From contig JAKAVI010000380.1 of assembly GCA_021817355.1 (NCBI GenBank), positions 1-8,967 of the forward strand: DNA of 8,967 bases, in the 5' to 3' direction. A model generated the notes under the pieces. The model worked only from the letters and a program-made list of their open reading frames with translations, was not told the DNA's origin and made no database searches. The stretch comes from Pseudomonadota bacterium (GTDB taxonomy: Bacteria > Pseudomonadota > Alphaproteobacteria > Micropepsales > Micropepsaceae). Of this stretch, positions 1 through 5,616 are shown one piece after another. Every line of letters begins with the position of its first letter. Position 1 is the first letter of the stretch. The position numbers and the translations under genes were made by a program.

Positions 1-151
1 TTGCAGTAACCATTCCTCTTTAGGATACCAGGCTGGAAGTAGGCGGATTCGGCTTGACCGCAGCGATCCAATCCCCGGTGCCACGCCCAAGGCAGTTATA
101 GCCAGACAACGGATCGCTCTTCGGGTCACATTCAAGGACAAAATCCATGCG

Positions 152-301
152 CAGAGCCTGCCCAGGGAAATCGCGTATCTGCGCCGCCATGACGAAGCGC
201 AGCGCCGCATCATGGCAATCGTGGACATGCCAGACCGCCTTGCCCAGGGCCTGGTCATGTTCATCGTGCAGGGGATGAAAAATTTTTCGTTCACCTCCTG
301 A
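152..301 (+). pseudogene. C-terminal fragment of a Fic-family protein (tentative)
   Basis: The plus-strand frame ending at the TGA at 299-301 contains the segment LPREIAYLRRHDEAQRRIM followed by VDMPDRLAQGLVMFI (about 158-268). From memory this resembles the C-terminal helical region of long (~500-residue) Fic proteins, which normally continues with a basic stretch after an MFxxQN-like motif. Here the match stops at about 271 and the last residues are read from antisense helicase DNA, so the gene is cut. The frame is open to the left window edge, but residues left of about 152 are not convincing as part of the same protein and use several rarer codons. It is unrelated in sequence to the two complete fic genes in the window. 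The family call is from memory and moderate at best; that it is a fragment is clearer. Confidence 0.35.
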
Positions 302-597
302 TGCCATTGCTTGCGCAGGTTAGCGGGAGCGATGATGAGGATGCGCCGTTTTCCCTCGGCCCAGCGCTGAGAAATCACTAGACCTGCCTCGATGGTTTTT
401 CCCAACCCCACCTCGTCGGCGAGCAGCGCGCCTTTGGACAGCGGCGAAGCAAAGGCGAATAGTGCCGCATCGACCTGATGCGGGTTCATATCAACCTGCG
501 CCCCCGCGACGGCCACAGCCAGCCGCTCTGCGCTGTCCGATGAGCGCCGCCGGGTCAGATCATACGCTATATATTTTGACTGATAGTCAGTAATCAT
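270..597 (-). pseudogene. SNF2-family helicase, N-terminal fragment
   Basis: Reading leftwards from the ATG at 597, about 109 residues match the N-terminus of SNF2/DEAD-box-like helicases. They include a YxxKYxAYDLTRR start, an AQVDMNPHQVDAALFAF Q-motif-like stretch, and Walker A (motif I) DEVGLGKTIEAGLV at residues 61-74, followed by ILIIAPANLRKQW (motif Ia). An intact relative would be roughly ten times longer with motif II (DEAH-like) and a second RecA domain. Here homology ends near 270, where the sequence joins a plus-strand fragment. The frame stays open to the window edge by chance, so it could still be translated as a chimera, but it cannot be an active helicase. The start overlaps the end of the upstream fic gene by 11 nt (ATGATTACTGA), which implies translational coupling and a two-gene operon in the ancestor. 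Such helicases often sit in defence islands. Confidence 0.75.
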
Positions 598-1699
598 AGC
601 TGGCGTCACTCTCCCCCGACACGTCAAGGAACAGACGCACAAGGTCCGTGTTGACGTAGTAATTGCTTCGGCCCGAGCGGTGCTTGGCGACAAACCCCTT
701 CTCCGCCAGCACATCGAGATATTTCGCCGCCGTCTGGCGGGAGACCTTGAGGTCTTTCACCACAAATTCGATGCGCGTGTAAGGATGGCGGAACAGGTTG
801 TTCAGCAGGTCTTGCGAATAGAGGTTCGGCAGTTCGTCGCGCAGTCGCTTCTTTCCGTTGGCCATCTGGGTCCGTATGCCTTCGACCAGCGCAAGCGTAG
901 TTTTCGCCGTGTCGGCGACGGCCTCCAGCATATAGAGAATCCAGTCTTCCCATGCGCCCTGGGTGCGCACCGCTTGAATCAAGCGGTAGTAGTCCGCCTT
1001 GGTGCGCGTGATGTGGCGCGAGAGATAGAGGATCGGGGTTTCGAGAAGCCTGGCGCGGGTGAGATAAAGCACGTTCAGGATGCGGCCGATACGTCCGTTC
1101 CCATCGGGAAATGGGTGGATGCTTTCGAACTGGTGGTGAATGAGCGCCATCTTGATGAGCGGATCGAGTGGCGAGCGTTCGTCCTCGTTGACGAAACGCT
1201 CCAGCGCTGACATCGCCGCTTCGATCTCTCGCGCGTCCTGCGGCGGAACATAGACGACTTCGCCAGTGGCATCGTTCTTGAGCGCGGTTCCCGGCGTGAC
1301 GCGAAACCCATCATCCCGGCGCTTGAGAAGGCGGAATATCTCGATCAGCGTGCGGTTGGTGATGAGGCCGTCGGACGTAAGCAGCCGCTCATAACCGAGC
1401 TTCAAGGCGTCGCGGTAAAGGGCGACTTCCTTGGCAGCGGGGGAATTCGGCCCCTCAAGCTGAAGGTCGGCCTGAAACAGTTCGTCCTGTGTGGTGACGA
1501 TGTTTTCGATTTCGGAGGACGCCTTCGCCTCCTGAAGCGCAAGCGTGTCGATGAGGATGCCCTGATTGGGGATCGTCGCCGCGCGACCTTTCAGTTCAGC
1601 CAGAGCGCGGTTCGCCTTGGCGAGCGCCTTGAGCACTGGAACCGTTTCGAAGTTCCCCGGCGGTGGCAGAGTGGGAATGGCATAGCTCGGCTTTAACAT
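587..1699 (-). CDS. Class II Fic-family AMP-transferase (fic1)
   Basis: This 370-residue protein is predicted to transfer AMP from ATP to hydroxyl groups of target proteins in the cytoplasm. The catalytic Fic motif HPFPDGNGRIGR (residues 195-206) is complete, including the His and the GNGR anion-binding loop. An N-terminal inhibitory helix motif of the (S/T)xxxE(G/N) type is present as S61-S-E-I-E65-N66, making it class II (self-inhibited). Residues ~285-365 form a winged helix (EFVVKDLKVSRQTAAKYLD, then a wing rich in K/R), as in the Shewanella oneidensis Fic protein, which has the same length and layout. No Shine-Dalgarno sequence precedes the ATG at 1699; instead a 10-bp inverted repeat lies just upstream (1712-1740), a likely binding site for its own winged helix. 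The 3' end overlaps a helicase fragment. The targets are unknown. A ~92% identical copy lies at 6257-7351. Confidence 0.93.
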   Translation of the reverse strand: MLKPSYAIPTLPPPGNFETVPVLKALAKANRALAELKGRAATIPNQGILIDTLALQEAKASSEIENIVTTQDELFQADLQLEGPNSPAAKEVALYRDALKLGYERLLTSDGLITNRTLIEIFRLLKRRDDGFRVTPGTALKNDATGEVVYVPPQDAREIEAAMSALERFVNEDERSPLDPLIKMALIHHQFESIHPFPDGNGRIGRILNVLYLTRARLLETPILYLSRHITRTKADYYRLIQAVRTQGAWEDWILYMLEAVADTAKTTLALVEGIRTQMANGKKRLRDELPNLYSQDLLNNLFRHPYTRIEFVVKDLKVSRQTAAKYLDVLAEKGFVAKHRSGRSNYYVNTDLVRLFLDVSGESDASYDY

Positions 1700-1711
1700 G
1701 TTGGTCAGTAT

Positions 1712-1740
1712 GTGTTAAAAATATCAGATTTTTTTAACAC
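1712..1740 (-). promoter_or_regulatory. Inverted-repeat operator (or 5' hairpin) of fic1
   Basis: GTGTTAAAAA (1712-1721) and TTTTTAACAC (1731-1740) are perfect 10-bp arms with a 9-nt spacer, 12 nt upstream of the fic1 ATG. The second fic copy has the same structure with matched changes in both arms (7365-7391). Beyond it on the minus strand is a conserved CCTATACAT-like -10 candidate (about 1750-1760) without a clear -35. The arm sits where a ribosome-binding site would be, so both DNA-operator and RNA-hairpin roles are possible. Confidence 0.6.
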
Positions 1741-1929
1741 GTCATGGTCGATATGTATAGGGAAATCGCCCGTCGTTGACAGGTCGCCAGGGCCTAGTCC
1801 CGGCGGTACGGGCAAGAAGCGCCGCAGCCTCATATTGGAAAATCCGCTCTGAAAGCGGAGTTTTGAGGATGATCCGATGTGGGCGTTCCCCTCATTGACC
1901 TTGAGCGATGGTTTGTAAATTGCATGAAA

Positions 1930-1948
1930 CGCTAAGTACGACTTAGCG
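1930..1948 (+). promoter_or_regulatory. Palindromic operator candidate upstream of abiEi
   Basis: CGCTAAGT (1930-1937) and ACTTAGCG (1941-1948) are perfect 8-bp arms around a 3-nt centre. A related GCTAAGC element recurs at about 1997-2003, at the start of the AbiEi gene. AbiEi antitoxins are known to repress their own promoters by binding inverted repeats, so this is the natural operator candidate. I do not see a confident -35/-10 pair; TTGACC at 1895-1900 is the best -35 but lacks a good partner. Confidence 0.5.
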
Positions 1949-1994
1949 AATATCAGAAAATGTGAACTCGATATTGGTTTGTAAGTATGCCAAA

Positions 1995-2792
1995 ATGCTA
2001 AGCATGGATATGCGTTCTGGCGGCAAGCTAAACCGGCTCCAGCAGGAACTCCCCGAGGGACTCCTGGCCGATGCCGCTTGGCTGGAGGCCCACGGCTACT
2101 CGTCGGCACTGCGCAGCCAGTATGTTCGCGCGGGCTGGCTCGATAGCCCGGCCCGGCGCGTCTATCGTCGCTCGCGCACGCCGCTCACCTGGCAGCAAGT
2201 AGCCGTTTCTCTCCAGACGGTGCTGGACCTTCCGCTGACCGTCGGCGGGCGCACCGCGCTCGAACAGCAGGGTTACGCCCATTACCTTTCAACAGCGACG
2301 CGCGAGGTTCATCTTTACGGGCCGAAGCGTCCGCCGACCTGGCTGCCGAGCCTGCCGCTCGACGTGACCTTTCACAGGCACAACAGCCTACGGCTGTTTC
2401 GCAGCGATGCCGACGCACCACCCCCGCCAAGCCCCGTCATGGTCAGCACCGGCGGCCTGACCTTGCCCATCCGATATTCCAGCAAGGAGCGCGCCGTTCT
2501 CGAATTGCTCGACGAACTGCCCGAGCATGAAAGCTTCTATCAGGCCGATGCCTTGATGGAAGGGATGAGCGATTTAAGCCCGCGCCGCTTGCAAACCTTG
2601 CTGGAGGCTTGCGCCAGCGTGAAGGTGAAGCGGCTCTTTCTCTTCTTCGCAGACCGCCACCGCCATGCGTGGCGATCCCGGCTCGACATGTCCCGCGTCG
2701 ATCTGGGTTCGGGCAAGCGCGTCCTCGTTAAGGGCGGCAAGCTCGATCCGCACTACAACATCACCGTGCCGTCCGACCTTGCAGGCCCGTGA
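1995..2792 (+). CDS. AbiEi-type antitoxin / transcriptional regulator (type IV TA), toxin missing
   Basis: The 265-residue product matches from memory the AbiEi_3-like antitoxin family. It starts with KLNRLQQELPEGLLADAAWL and LRSQYVRAGWL (N-terminal winged helix), then TVGGRTALEQQGYAHYL and HLYGPKRPP. The C-terminal domain has ERAVLELLDELP, LSPRRLQTLL, VKVKRLFLFFADRHRHAW and LGSGKRVLVKGGKLDP, close to the usual end ITVPxDL. In intact systems it represses its promoter and counteracts the nucleotidyltransferase-like toxin AbiEii, encoded immediately downstream and usually overlapping. Here no such toxin follows; an HsdS tail starts directly after the stop. Possible starts are GTG 1962 and ATG 1995, 2004 or 2010. 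None has a good Shine-Dalgarno sequence; 1995 is a compromise, and 2004 or 2010 would fit family N-termini equally well. It is transcribed divergently from fic1. Confidence 0.85.
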   Translation: MLSMDMRSGGKLNRLQQELPEGLLADAAWLEAHGYSSALRSQYVRAGWLDSPARRVYRRSRTPLTWQQVAVSLQTVLDLPLTVGGRTALEQQGYAHYLSTATREVHLYGPKRPPTWLPSLPLDVTFHRHNSLRLFRSDADAPPPPSPVMVSTGGLTLPIRYSSKERAVLELLDELPEHESFYQADALMEGMSDLSPRRLQTLLEACASVKVKRLFLFFADRHRHAWRSRLDMSRVDLGSGKRVLVKGGKLDPHYNITVPSDLAGP

Positions 2793-2882
2793 AGTTCATG
2801 GCCTTCCGCCGAGATCAAAGCCCGCCGTCAGCAGTACGAACATTACTGCGACCGCCTGCTCACCTTCCGGGAGGCCGCGTGA
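2793..2882 (+). pseudogene. C-terminal remnant of a type I restriction HsdS subunit
   Basis: In the frame following the AbiEi stop (2790-2792), residues read PSAEIKARRQQYEHYCDRLL then TFREAA and a TGA at 2880-2882. The pattern LPAEIKARRxQYEYYRDxLLTFxE is a well-known C-terminus of HsdS DNA-specificity subunits. Only the last ~27 codons remain, with no start codon, so this is a non-functional relic. It marks a deletion or recombination joint that removed whatever lay between abiEi and hsdS, including the expected AbiEii toxin gene. Confidence 0.6.
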
Positions 2883-2911
2883 GCAGAACTTTTGCCCGGC
2901 GCGCCTATTTG

Positions 2912-2930
2912 TGCTAGCAGGTTGCCAGCA
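2912..2930 (+). promoter_or_regulatory. Imperfect inverted repeat upstream of the first FitAB pair
   Basis: TGCTAGC (2912-2918) and GCCAGCA (2924-2930) pair with one mismatch around a 5-nt spacer, flanked by TTTG and AATT. It lies 24-39 nt before the antitoxin start region, where a ribbon-helix-helix antitoxin of this type would bind. No convincing -35/-10 pair is visible. Confidence 0.3.
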
Positions 2931-2968
2931 AATTCCGCGACGGAGTACCCGCCACGCCCACTCTGACT

Positions 2969-3181
2969 GTGCGACAGCTCGATGACGAGATTTATCAGGG
3001 CCTGAAGGTCCAGGCCGAATCCAGCGGCCGCTCGATGGAAGCGGAGGTGCGCGACATCCTTGCTTCCGCGGTGCGCGGCCGAGCCTGGTGGAGAAGGTGG
3101 GTGCGGGCGACGCAGGCCCTGCGCGGCGACGATCTCCCCATCCCGTCCCGCTCCAGCCCTCGGATGACCGATTTCGATTGA
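2969..3181 (+). CDS. FitA/VapB-like ribbon-helix-helix antitoxin, start codon probably damaged
   Basis: The 70-residue product contains LTVRQLDDEIYQGLKVQAES (counted from the upstream CTG codon), then GRSMEAEVRDILASAV, the ribbon-helix-helix fold of FitA-type antitoxins. The C-terminal tail (ALRGDDLPIPSRSSPRMTDFD) would wrap the PIN toxin. Family proteins begin MPxLTVRQLDD, but here that Met aligns with an ACG at 2954, 8 nt behind a GGAG (2942-2945). The first standard start is the GTG at 2969, 23 nt from the GGAG and inside the first beta strand that contacts DNA. Expression may therefore use ACG, or give a shortened, weaker DNA binder. The PIN toxin gene follows after 10 nt. The family assignment is secure; the start is not. 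Confidence 0.7.
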   Translation: MRQLDDEIYQGLKVQAESSGRSMEAEVRDILASAVRGRAWWRRWVRATQALRGDDLPIPSRSSPRMTDFD

Positions 3182-3191
3182 GCGGCCTTCA

Positions 3192-3605
3192 GTGATCGTT
3201 CTCGACACCAATGTCGTTTCCGAAACGTTGAGCGCCCGCCCGTCGCCGGGTGTCATGCAGTGGCTCGAAAGCCGCAGCGAACCCTTTGCGCTCGCCGCCG
3301 TCACCATAGGCGAATTGCTGACAGGGGTGCGCTTGCTGCCACATGGCAAGCGTCGTGACGGGCTGATGGAGGCCGTCGAACAAGTGCTGCTGCGCTGGGC
3401 GGTCATTTTGCCCTACGACATGGAGGCGGCCCGCGTCGATGCCGCCTTGCGCGAACAGGCGCAGGCTATCGGGCGCGGGTTGACCGTGGAGGACGGCATG
3501 ATCGCCGCCACCTGCGCAGTGCATGGCGCCAGCCTGGCCACGCGAAACATGGCCGATTTCGATTTTCTGCCCGTGCCGACCGTGAATCCGTGGGAGCCGG
3601 TGTGA
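3192..3605 (+). CDS. FitB/VapC-like PIN-domain toxin (first pair)
   Basis: This 137-residue PIN-domain protein is a predicted Mg2+-dependent ribonuclease toxin. The acidic residues expected in the site are present: D5 in LDTNV, E41 in TIGEL, D101 in VEDGMIAAT and D122 in TRNMADFD. The ending TVNPWEPV matches the usual INPW close of FitB-like proteins. It starts with GTG at 3192, 10 nt after the antitoxin stop, as expected for a coupled TA pair. VapC toxins typically cleave tRNA or rRNA, but nothing here indicates the target. All key residues are kept although the antitoxin has a suspect start, so the pair may be tuned rather than dead. It shares only the general family pattern with the FitB at 4739-5158. 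Confidence 0.9.
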   Translation: MIVLDTNVVSETLSARPSPGVMQWLESRSEPFALAAVTIGELLTGVRLLPHGKRRDGLMEAVEQVLLRWAVILPYDMEAARVDAALREQAQAIGRGLTVEDGMIAATCAVHGASLATRNMADFDFLPVPTVNPWEPV

Positions 3606-3697
3606 GCGAGGATCAGGCGTCCTACCGTTTCGAGCTGATCGCGCTTTCCAAACGGTGCGAGTTGGTCGATGCGTTGGCGCACGTTCTCTTTCCGTGA
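3602..3697 (+). CDS. Small hypothetical protein (31 aa)
   Basis: A GTG at 3602 overlaps the toxin stop (GTGA) and opens a 31-codon frame with the core SYRFELIALSKRCELVDALA, ending with a TGA at 3695-3697. The third codon positions are GC-rich as in neighbouring genes, and the overlap suggests translational coupling. I do not recognise the family. It might be a real small protein, or the N-terminal remnant of a longer gene cut near 3697 where unrelated, antisense traD sequence begins shortly after. Confidence 0.3.
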   Translation: MSEDQASYRFELIALSKRCELVDALAHVLFP

Positions 3698-3741
3698 CCA
3701 CGACGCAGAATAAAGGGGCAGTCCTTTGGCGATAGCGATGC

Positions 3742-3961
3742 TCAGTCATCCTCGAACGCCTTGCTTTCCCTTCGCGGTCCAAAGCGCCCGCGCATGTTCG
3801 CCCTGATCGCCTTGGAGTTTGCTAGCCATTCAGAGCAGCGCGCCGTAGATCATGGCGCGATCATCGCCGGCCAGGTCCGCGATCCCGGACTTGACGACGA
3901 GTCCGCAGAGTTCGATCAGATGCCGCGTCCGCTTGCGGCGCTCGATTTGCCAGGTGCGCAC
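3742..3961 (-). pseudogene. traD: traD-like conjugal transfer protein, pseudogene
   Basis: From a GTG at 3961 the minus strand reads VRTWQIERRKRTRHLIELCG, then LVVKSGIADLAGDDRAMIYGALL, followed by a TGA (3830-3832). Reading on gives MASKLQGDQGEHARALWTAKGKQ, and one frame over AFEDD and a stop at 3742. This matches the small (~70-residue) TraD of alphaproteobacterial conjugation regions, in which a Trp codon is expected at the TGA position. The 220-bp length is one base more than 73 codons, consistent with a single-base insertion near the end. It thus has two lesions: a Trp-to-stop change and a frameshift. It implies the region once belonged to a conjugative or mobilisable element. Confidence 0.6.
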
Positions 3962-4404
3962 CGCGACGCGGCGCCCGCTCAATCAGCTCCGAGACCTGGA
4001 GCTGCGTCTTCACCCAGGTGTAGCTCCACAAAAAGCCGTACCGCCTCTCCAGGTGCTCGTGAAAATGCTTCACGTTCCAGCCCGATACTGCGTGCGGTAC
4101 TGCTCCAGCATCCACTCCACCTGGTCCACCGGAACCCGCCTCGCAGAGGCCTTCCCCAGGCGTTTGTCGATAAGCCCGTCCAACCCCTCCTCTTCATAGC
4201 GGTCCCGCCAGCGCCGGAATTACCGCTCCGAGCACCCCAGTATCTCCCCCGCTTCCAAAGCCGATAACGCCCTCTTCTCGTACCGTCCCAATACATCCAG
4301 AAACTTCTTCATCCTGCGGTCCTGTAGCCATCTCGTCCGAGCCATTACCGCCCCCTTAGAACGGCTCTAAAATCGGACAACTCGTGTGTTACGTAACCCG
4401 GACA
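3962..4404 (-). mobile_element. Decayed ISNCY-like insertion sequence (5' part)
   Basis: From the ATG at 4345 the minus strand reads MARTRWLQDRRMKKFLDVLG, then ALSALEAGEILGCSER, a TAA at 4220-4222 in place of an expected Gln, then FRRWRDRYEEEGLDGLIDKR. After a one-base deletion near 4070-4080 the frame shifts to WNVKHFHEHLERRYGFLWSY and TWVKTQL, ending in RAPRRGAH. From memory this is the N-terminal HTH part of ISNCY-family transposases. The catalytic region is absent because the sequence joins traD at about 3953-3961. The terminal region (to about 4404) carries two GGACA elements and the palindrome GTTACGTAAC (4388-4397). It has a stop, a frameshift and a 3' truncation, so it is immobile. 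Confidence 0.65.
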
Positions 4405-4439
4405 TATCGTCTGCTACCGACAGACGGCTTTCGACGGCT

Positions 4440-4468
4440 TTGACTTCGGTGAAATCAATGCTTAATAT
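4440..4468 (+). promoter_or_regulatory. Promoter of the second FitAB operon
   Basis: TTGACT (4440-4445) and TAATAT (4463-4468) are spaced by 17 nt, close to the sigma-70 consensus. The predicted transcription start is about 4475, giving a leader of roughly 22 nt. The -10 is covered by the left arm of the inverted repeat at 4461-4494. Confidence 0.6.
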
Positions 4469-4494
4469 GAAATCGTTGATGATTGGATATTAAG
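4461..4494 (+). promoter_or_regulatory. Inverted-repeat operator of the second FitAB operon
   Basis: CTTAATAT (4461-4468) and ATATTAAG (4487-4494) are perfect 8-bp arms with an 18-nt spacer. The left arm coincides with the -10 box and the right arm ends 2 nt before the antitoxin ATG. FitA-type proteins bind spaced inverted repeats as FitAB complexes, so this fits autorepression. Confidence 0.6.
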
Positions 4495-4496
4495 CC

Positions 4497-4739
4497 ATGG
4501 CCAGCATGACCATCCGCAACCTCGATGATCGCGTGAAAACCCGGCTACGGGTGCGTGCCGCTGAACATGGCCGGTCTATGGAGGACGAGGCGCGGGAGAT
4601 TCTGGCGAGTGCGTTGGCCGAGGAGCGTTCGCGCGCGGGCAACATGTATGACGCCATCCGGGCCCGATTTGCGCCCTTGGGCGGCGTCGACCTGCCTGAG
4701 ATCGAACGAGAGCCGATCCGGCCGGTTGATCTCGGCTGA
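4497..4739 (+). CDS. FitA-like ribbon-helix-helix antitoxin (second pair)
   Basis: This 80-residue antitoxin begins MASMTIRNLDDRVKTRLRVR, with the DNA-contacting beta strand, and continues AAEHGRSMEDEAREILASAL, completing the ribbon-helix-helix dimer fold (residues 1-43). The tail from about residue 48 (YDAIRARFAPLGGVDLP and an acidic/basic end) is the predicted toxin-neutralising segment. The start is fixed by the family N-terminus and by the promoter/operator immediately upstream. Its stop overlaps the toxin start by one base (TGATG), so the two are translationally coupled. It should form a complex with the PIN toxin that neutralises it and represses the operon. Confidence 0.9.
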   Translation: MASMTIRNLDDRVKTRLRVRAAEHGRSMEDEAREILASALAEERSRAGNMYDAIRARFAPLGGVDLPEIEREPIRPVDLG

Positions 4740-5158
4740 TGCTGGTCCTCGACACCAACGTCATTTCTGAAGCGCTCAAGCACGCTCCGAACCCCAGGGT
4801 CCAAGCTTGGCTGGAAGCACAACCGCCGGCCAGCGTGTTCACGACGGCCATCAGCCAGGCCGAAATTCTCTACGGGGTCGCTCTTCTTCCCAAAGGACGT
4901 TGGCAATCGACCCTGCTGACCGCGGCGGTCTTGATGTTCGAGGAGGATTTCCGGGGCCGGGTGTTGCCATTCGATTCCGAGGCTGCGACGATCTATGCTG
5001 CTCTCGCGTCCGTCCGCCGGCAACGCGGTCTTCCGATTTCCTTTGCCGATGCGCAGATTGCGGCCGTTACCCAATCGCGAGGTGGTCGCCTGGCCACACG
5101 GAATGTTCGAGATTTTTCCGGTTGTGGCGTCGAGATCGTGAACCCCTGGGACGTGTGA
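4739..5158 (+). CDS. FitB/VapC-like PIN-domain toxin (second pair)
   Basis: This 139-residue PIN ribonuclease toxin carries all four acidic positions: D5 (LDTNV), E42 (SQAEILYG), D104 (FADAQIAAV) and D125 (TRNVRDF). The spacing matches FitB of Neisseria closely, and the protein ends with the typical VEIVNPW. It is full length, starts with ATG and overlaps the antitoxin stop, so the operon appears intact. Its RNA target is unknown. About 90 bp after the stop an apparently unrelated repeat begins. It differs widely from the FitB at 3192-3605, so the two pairs are independent acquisitions rather than a local duplication. Confidence 0.92.
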   Translation: MLVLDTNVISEALKHAPNPRVQAWLEAQPPASVFTTAISQAEILYGVALLPKGRWQSTLLTAAVLMFEEDFRGRVLPFDSEAATIYAALASVRRQRGLPISFADAQIAAVTQSRGGRLATRNVRDFSGCGVEIVNPWDV

Positions 5159-5248
5159 AAGGAACGATGGCCCCTCCACAAGGACCGTAGCCGATCTTCC
5201 CGCGCACCGCTATTTCTAGAATGAGCTCACGCGTCGATGCGTCTTTGA

Positions 5249-5361
5249 CCAGGGGCGACAACAGCCGAGTATCTAAGTATGCAAAGCTAAAAGATAATTC
5301 TGCGTCCCGGCTCCGGATACCAGTTCGGCTACCAAATGTCCGCAATTAGCCGTCCACGTTC
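5249..5361 (+). repeat. 113-bp direct repeat, copy 1
   Basis: Identical base for base to 8855-8967, same orientation, 3606 bp apart. Flanking DNA differs sharply on the left. The unit begins CCAGGGG; counting from GGGG (5252), a GCTAA lies at 5286-5290, a layout reminiscent of the ~38-bp ends of Tn3-family transposons (GGGG...GCTAAG). It contains no recognisable gene and the identity of the element is unproven. Confidence 0.9.
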
Positions 5362-5594
5362 GTGCACTACGGGGTTGGTACGGCAGAAAAGCTAATGATT
5401 TTACTCTGCACGAGTATACGAGCCCCGTATGTTGGCCGACATGTAGGCATTGTACGTGTCGCATCAAAGCCGGAATTTTTAGGCGAATCTAAAAGGCACA
5501 GTAGGATGTCCGGCGAAGCTGATGATCTCGGGCGAAGGTGCCAGAATCGATTACCTTCAACCAGACAATGACATGCGCCCCATTCCTTAAGAAA
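5362..5594. other. Intergenic stretch without recognised gene
   Basis: Between the repeat and the AbrB gene the DNA is less GC-rich than the genes and I recognise no protein in any frame. A second GGGG...GCTAA arrangement occurs at 5371-5395, similar in layout to the start of the repeat, but I cannot show it is a transposon end. No clear promoter is visible for the downstream gene. Confidence 0.4.
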
Positions 5595-5616
5595 TTGCGT
5601 TTTGCAAGGAAAAGTC

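Noticed and set aside
680..1210. Long plus-strand reading frame opposite fic1, mirrored at 6554-7321 opposite fic2
   Set aside because: Both lie entirely antisense to conserved fic coding DNA; their resemblance to each other is explained by the 92% identity of the fic genes.
3189..3782. 197-codon minus-strand frame across the first FitB toxin and the 31-codon ORF
   Set aside because: It is antisense to a clear PIN toxin with all catalytic residues and shows no family pattern itself.
3761..4267. 168-codon plus-strand frame over the traD/ISNCY region
   Set aside because: The minus strand carries recognisable TraD and transposase sequence; the plus frame is low-complexity, Pro/Ser/Arg-rich shadow.
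5067..5345. Minus-strand frame through the first direct repeat, repeated at 8706-8951
   Set aside because: The shared N-terminus reflects the identical 113-bp DNA only; the remainders differ and overlap toxin genes antisense.
5330..5362. TGTCCGCAATTA in the repeat as a Tn3 resolvase (res) half-site
   Set aside because: Only one half-site resembles the consensus and I could not find properly spaced partner sites; kept only as background to the Tn3-end idea.
5595..5607. TTGC-N5-GCAA inverted repeat just upstream of the AbrB gene as operator
   Set aside because: Four-base arms are expected by chance, and it overlaps the ribosome-binding site.
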